Origin: an uncultured Austwickia sp.
GTDB lineage: Bacteria > Actinomycetota > Actinomycetes > Actinomycetales > Dermatophilaceae
Assembly: GCA_934678955.1 (NCBI GenBank)
Contig: CAKUSI010000013.1
Location: forward strand, 1 to 28,242
Length of the DNA: 28,242 nt
Direction: 5' to 3'
The first letter of the stretch is position 1, and every line of letters begins with the position of its first letter. This document shows, one piece after another, positions 25,244 to 28,242 of this stretch. A program made the position numbers and the translations under genes. Below the pieces are notes generated by a model, which had not been told where the DNA came from, made no database searches, and was given only the letters and a program-made list of their open reading frames with translations.

Positions 25244-25654
25244 ATGTCGTCGTCGTACGGACTGTCCCCCCTCATTCGCGCCGCCTCCGCGGCCCTCGAC
25301 TCCCCCGTCGCCGGCGACCTGCGCTGGCTCTACGCGGGTCCCAACGACCTGCACAGTCTCACCGCGACCGACCTCGAACTCATCGAGATCGTGACCGGCG
25401 AGACCTTCGACCTGGACAACGAGATCGGCATCCGGGTCAGCTTCTTCGCGCTTCAGATCGCCATGGACCGCCTCGGCGGCCCGCTGCAGGACGGGTCGGA
25501 GATCACGATCCCATACATGGAGGACGTCTACTCGGCGTACGAGCGGCACTGCCCCGAGGGCAACCCGTTCTCCGGGGACCTGCTCGACCTGTCGCTGGCC
25601 TACCTTGTCGGCCGCGACCTGGCACGGCAGGACGCCTCGAGCCTCGTCGCCTGA
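25244..25654 (+). CDS. Small acidic protein of unknown function
   Basis: A 136-residue acidic, mostly helical protein. The central part, LTATDLELIEIVTGETFDLDNEIGIRVSFFALQIAMDRLG, and the end, LLDLSLAYLVGRDLARQD, look folded and soluble, with no signal or membrane segment. A single Cys (RHCPEG) is present and no catalytic motif is seen. The ATG at 25244 is well supported by AAGGAGG six bases upstream, and codon use fits the genome, so the gene is real. I do not recognise a family. It lies alone between the transporter and the convergent CBS gene. Confidence 0.8.
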   Translation: MSSSYGLSPLIRAASAALDSPVAGDLRWLYAGPNDLHSLTATDLELIEIVTGETFDLDNEIGIRVSFFALQIAMDRLGGPLQDGSEITIPYMEDVYSAYERHCPEGNPFSGDLLDLSLAYLVGRDLARQDASSLVA

Positions 25655-25747
25655 TAGCGGGGGGCGGAGCGCGGCAGGACGGCGCGCTCACCGACGCGGC
25701 GTCGGGTGGACACTCGGGGGGCTCACCCGGCGCCGCAGCCCCTCCCC

Positions 25748-25807
25748 CGGCGAGTCCGCTCCCGGCGAGTCAGCCTCGGGCGACTCAGCCCCCGGCGAGT
25801 CAGCCTC
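25748..25807. repeat. Four tandem 15-bp units at the 3' end of the CBS gene
   Basis: Four 15-bp units (such as CGGCGAGTCAGCCTC) run over the stop codon of the CBS gene. Read on the reverse strand in the frame next to that gene they spell SPGAE, SPEAD and SPGAD, the same pentapeptide type as the tail encoded at 16306-16395. Confidence 0.75.
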
Positions 25808-26396
25808 GGGACGGCTGGTGGATCCGTACGCGGCGGACGCCCAGCACGGCGTGCGCGATCGAATAGGCCAGATCCTCGTCCCGGTCCTCACTCAGCGGCG
25901 TCAGCGTGACCACGCCCCGCTCCACGCTGATGTCCCACTGGTCCTGGCCGTAATCGTGGAACGACGAGCGGACGTCGCCGATCAGGTCGTGGTCGTCCCG
26001 CCAGAGGGCGCGCAGCACGTCGCCGGGGCTGACGACGCCGACCAGGCGGCCGTCGCGCACGACCGGCAGCGACTGGTGCGCCTCCCCCGCCAGCGAACCC
26101 ATCAGGTCGCTGACGTCCGTGCTCTCCGTGGTGGTCGTGGGGTCCTGCATGATCTCGCGGACCTCGTTCGCGAGCGGGCGAGCCTTGTCCGCGTGGATCT
26201 CATGGGCGCGCCAGTCCGGCTCCAGCAGGTGACGTACCAGGTCCACCTCGGCCACCGTCCCCACCACGGCGCCCGACTCGTCGACCACCGGAAGCGCGGA
26301 AATCCGCCGCTCCGCCATGATCCGCAGTGCGTCCTCCAACCCGTCTTCCGGTCGGACGCTGACGGCGGGGGCGGACATGATCTCCCTGACCAGCAC
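25800..26396 (-). CDS. CBS-pair protein with C-terminal BON-like domain
   Basis: A 198-residue cytosolic protein. CBS repeat 1 spans about 3-60 (REIMSAPAVSVRPEDGLEDA, RRISALPVVDESGAVVGTVA), repeat 2 about 80-135 (EIMQDPTTTTES, HQSLPVVRDGRLVGVVSPGDVLRAL), and a BON-like tail about 138-192 (DVRSSFHDYGQDQWDISVERGVVTL). CBS pairs bind adenosine nucleotides; CBS-BON proteins are common in actinobacteria, some within hypoxia or dormancy regulons. The GTG start at 26396 follows AAGGAG by six bases. The stop at 25800 lies in the 15-bp repeat array, and a one-base shift would extend the chain by a pentapeptide tail. It lies downstream of the regulator gene on the same strand, 139 bases away. Confidence 0.9.
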   Translation of the reverse strand: MLVREIMSAPAVSVRPEDGLEDALRIMAERRISALPVVDESGAVVGTVAEVDLVRHLLEPDWRAHEIHADKARPLANEVREIMQDPTTTTESTDVSDLMGSLAGEAHQSLPVVRDGRLVGVVSPGDVLRALWRDDHDLIGDVRSSFHDYGQDQWDISVERGVVTLTPLSEDRDEDLAYSIAHAVLGVRRVRIHQPSRG

Positions 26397-26492
26397 GGGA
26401 CGCTCCTTCGTTCGGGGCAGGCGTTCGGGGACGGCTTGCCGCAGGCGCAGGCGCCGCGGCGTGGTCCGCTCAGTGTCGCAGCCTGGACATGA

Positions 26493-26515
26493 CGCGGCCA
26501 GCCCCTTCGGCCGCG
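26493..26515 (-). terminator. Stem-loop after the regulator gene
   Basis: CGCGGCC (26493-26499) and GGCCGCG (26509-26515) form a 7-bp GC stem with a 9-base loop, 20 bases beyond the stop codon of the regulator gene on the reverse strand. No T-tract follows. Confidence 0.35.
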
Positions 26516-26535
26516 AGGGAGGATCGGCCGCCCGG

Positions 26536-27468
26536 CTACGTGCCGTCGGTCGCGTCGGGCTCGACCACGAGGCAGGCGCCGGCCACCGCGAACGGCTTCA
26601 GGCGCGGCGCATACTCCTTCGCACCGTGCGCCTCGAAGATCCCCGCGATCACGCCGCCGTGGACGGCGCAGACCACCTCGGGCACCGCGCGCGCCGCTTC
26701 GAGGATGGGGCACTGATAGAGGCGCACCATCCCGTCCTGCCCCTCCTGGGGTGCGAAGCCATGCGCGGAGAAGATCGCGCGGCACGCGCGCCGCGCGGCG
26801 TGGACCGTACGTTCCTCCGGCGCGCACAGGCTCCGTCCCTGCTCCAGCCCGGCCTGGAACCCGAACCCCCCGGGGTCCGGCAGGCTGTCGCGCACGTGGG
26901 CGGCGAGGGCGACGCCGAGGATCGAGTACTCGCGGACCTGCGGCCGGTGCGGCTCGACGGGTTCGGCCCGGTAGAGGATCGCCGGGCGCCCTCGCCCCCT
27001 GGCCGGCGCGGTCGACCGGGAGACCAGCCCGGCGCCGATCAGCGCGTCGAGGTGCTCGCGGATCGTGTTGGGGTGCTGATCGCAGGCCGCCGCGAGCTCC
27101 ATGACGGTGGCGGGCCGGTGGAAGGAGCCGAGCCGTTCCAGCACCGCGGCGCGCGCCGGCGACATCTGCTGCGTCGGATCCGGGCGGGGCGTCGCCGGGC
27201 CGGGCCCGAGGGTGCCGACCAGCGCTGGCTCCTCCTGCGGGGAGGGGATCGGGTCGGGATCGACCTGCGGGACGACGGGTCCGGGGTCGACCGGCACGTT
27301 GCCGATCGCGCCGCTGCCCTCCCGCGCGGGACGCATCGGCGCCCGCACGCGGGAGGTGCTCCCCGGCGATGTGGTCGCACGGGGGGTGGCCGCCCGCGGT
27401 GTGGTCCGGGCCCCCGACGGCTCGCGGAGCCCCCGAGCGGGGTCACGCTGCCTCGCGGAACTGCCCAT
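26536..27468 (-). CDS. Winged-helix regulator with Cys/His C-terminal sensor
   Basis: A 310-residue DNA-binding protein. The first 100 residues are disordered and Pro/Arg-rich. The winged helix is at about 104-165: RAAVLERLG, ATVMELAAACDQHPNTIREHLDALIGAGLVSR, and a wing with RGRGRPAILYR. The C-terminal part carries YQCPILEAARAVPEVVCAVH (C253, C267, H270) plus C215 and C229, a spacing seen in ArsR/SufR-like actinobacterial regulators that may bind an iron-sulfur cluster or metal. It is divergent from the DUF2249 gene and probably controls it. The ATG at 27468 follows GAGGG; a later ATG (27165) would remove the disordered leader but lacks a ribosome site. The effector (NO, oxygen, metal or Fe-S status) cannot be told. 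Confidence 0.85.
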   Translation of the reverse strand: MGSSARQRDPARGLREPSGARTTPRAATPRATTSPGSTSRVRAPMRPAREGSGAIGNVPVDPGPVVPQVDPDPIPSPQEEPALVGTLGPGPATPRPDPTQQMSPARAAVLERLGSFHRPATVMELAAACDQHPNTIREHLDALIGAGLVSRSTAPARGRGRPAILYRAEPVEPHRPQVREYSILGVALAAHVRDSLPDPGGFGFQAGLEQGRSLCAPEERTVHAARRACRAIFSAHGFAPQEGQDGMVRLYQCPILEAARAVPEVVCAVHGGVIAGIFEAHGAKEYAPRLKPFAVAGACLVVEPDATDGT

Positions 27469-27775
27469 GGCGCCCTCTCCCCCGACGATGCAAGAATTCT
27501 CACGGATCAAAGGTCACTAATCACGATAGCCCGTCACGCCCCCTCGTGGGCCGGGGAGCGGCTGGCCGATCCCTGCCCGAGAGGCCCGTGGCCTGCGGAT
27601 TCGTCCCAACGTGACCGGAGACACCCGTCGCCGAAGGGCAGCGGCCGACGGGAGCGACGAAAAGCCCGTATGGACTCGGCGGTCGGGCGATCTCCAGGAC
27701 CGGAGGTGAGCGCGGGCGCCCGCCGGGCGATACTCGAGGGCGAGCACCACGACCGACGAACGAAGGCAGGAACCC
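27469..27775. promoter_or_regulatory. Divergent promoter region of the regulator and DUF2249 genes
   Basis: These 307 bases contain the most AT-rich patch nearby (about 27488-27530), including the palindrome AGAATTCT (27493-27500) close to the regulator start, a plausible autoregulatory operator. On the forward strand GATACT (27729-27734) resembles a -10 box about 42 bases before the DUF2249 start, without a good -35. No gene is seen. Confidence 0.4.
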
Positions 27776-28180
27776 ATGAGCGAGACCGTCACGGCACGCG
27801 AGAGCGAGACGCCGAAGAGCGCGGGCGCCGAAGACGCGACGACGGGCAAGGACGCCGACGGCCGCTGCGTCGACGAGCAGGGCGAGCACCCCCAGGGCTG
27901 CGACGGGCACGGCGGGTGCGGCGGCCAGAGCGGGTGCGGCAGCCACGAGCAGACCACCCCGCTGCTGGACGCCCGCACGATCGACCCGCGGATCCGGCAG
28001 AGCGCCATCTTCGGCGTGCTGATGGGCCTGCCCCCGGCGGAGGCCGTCACCGTCGTCACCCCGGGCGACCCCACGCCGATCGCCGACCTGCTCAACGAGC
28101 GGCTGCCCGGCCAGTACGAAGCCACGGCCGCCGAGCTCGAGGACGGGATCTTCCTGGTGACGTTCGAGCGCCTGGCCTGA
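27776..28180 (+). CDS. DUF2249-domain protein with Cys/His-rich leader
   Basis: A 134-residue protein. Residues 62-134 are a DUF2249 domain: LLDARTIDPRIRQSAIFGVLMGLPPAEAVTVV and LPGQYEATAAELEDGIFLVTFERL. The leader has a Gly/Cys/His-rich stretch, C31, H38, C42, H45, C48, C54 and H57, that could bind a metal. DUF2249 proteins often occur with hemerythrins and nitrogen-oxide or low-oxygen metabolism genes, but their function is not established. The ATG at 27776 follows AAGGCAGGA. Divergence from a Cys-containing winged-helix regulator supports redox or NO control. The window ends 62 bases later, so operon partners may lie beyond the right edge. Confidence 0.85.
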   Translation: MSETVTARESETPKSAGAEDATTGKDADGRCVDEQGEHPQGCDGHGGCGGQSGCGSHEQTTPLLDARTIDPRIRQSAIFGVLMGLPPAEAVTVVTPGDPTPIADLLNERLPGQYEATAAELEDGIFLVTFERLA

Positions 28181-28184
28181 GGAC

Positions 28185-28196
28185 CATACCGGTATG
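28185..28196. promoter_or_regulatory. Palindrome CATACCGGTATG
   Basis: A perfect 12-bp palindrome five bases after the DUF2249 stop codon. It is a possible operator for a gene to the right of the window; too short for a convincing terminator. The factor is unknown. Confidence 0.35.
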
Positions 28197-28218
28197 TGAC
28201 CTGCGCCTCAGGACTCGG

Positions 28219-28232
28219 AGGACCTAGGTCCC
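28219..28232. promoter_or_regulatory. DosR/DevR-like palindromic site
   Basis: AGGACCTAGGTCCC matches 11 of 14 positions of the DosR core GGGACTWWAGTCCC and contains the perfect palindrome GGACCTAGGTCC (28220-28231). DosR-type regulators respond to low oxygen and NO. The site would control a gene starting beyond the right edge. Confidence 0.4.
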
Positions 28233-28242
28233 TCAGGTGCCC

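Overview
The window is very GC-rich, has dense actinobacterial gene style (GTG starts, ATGA/GTGA stop-start overlaps, Ala/Pro/Gly-rich linkers) and carries a PknG-type kinase next to a GlnX-like membrane protein. It most likely comes from a chromosome of a high-GC Actinomycetota species; I cannot place the genus. No rRNA, tRNA, CRISPR array, integrase or transposase gene is visible.

Layout. 1-2054: the end of a PKD-like secreted protein, an inverted pair of DnaA-box-like sites, a frameshifted AbiEi/DUF559-type gene, then 675 bp without a gene that holds a 112-bp inverted-repeat element and a tandem array of about 53 bp per unit. 2055-4259 (+): a dihydropyrimidinase/hydantoinase and a small SAM methyltransferase. 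4269-18428 (-): one long signalling operon of ten genes. 18830-20436 (+): a two-gene unit of a small WXG100-like helical protein and an alpha/beta hydrolase, whose 3' end is made of a second copy of the 112-bp element. 20505-21165: repeats and a hairpin that covers a ribosome binding site. 21166-25654 (+): a putative lipoprotein, a KstD-like FAD dehydrogenase, an AI-2E family transporter and an unknown 136-residue protein. 25800-27468 (-): a CBS-BON protein and a winged-helix regulator with a Cys/His C-terminal cluster. 27776-28180 (+): a DUF2249 protein divergent from that regulator, followed by a DosR-like palindrome.

The central operon is the main interest. In transcription order it encodes TelA; a 309-residue partner protein; a CbxX/CfqX-type AAA+ ATPase; a GlnX-like four-helix membrane protein; a coiled-coil protein; PknG with rubredoxin and TPR domains; a PP2C phosphatase with two zinc ribbons; a von Willebrand A protein; an FHA protein with two zinc ribbons; and a second PP2C phosphatase. 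Six successive junctions are 4-bp stop-start overlaps. The content joins two systems usually described apart: the GlnX-GlnH-PknG amino-acid sensing pathway of mycobacteria, and the TelA/vWA/PP2C/kinase stress modules of the tellurite-resistance (Ter) world. The usual GlnH sensor is absent and a cytosolic coiled-coil protein occupies its place between glnX and pknG. A two-part sequence matching an ECF sigma-factor promoter sits just upstream of telA. My working model, which is inference, is an envelope-linked phosphorylation circuit: GlnX and TelA at the membrane, PknG writing, FHA reading, two PP2C enzymes erasing, and vWA and AAA+ proteins as metal-dependent scaffold and remodelling machine.
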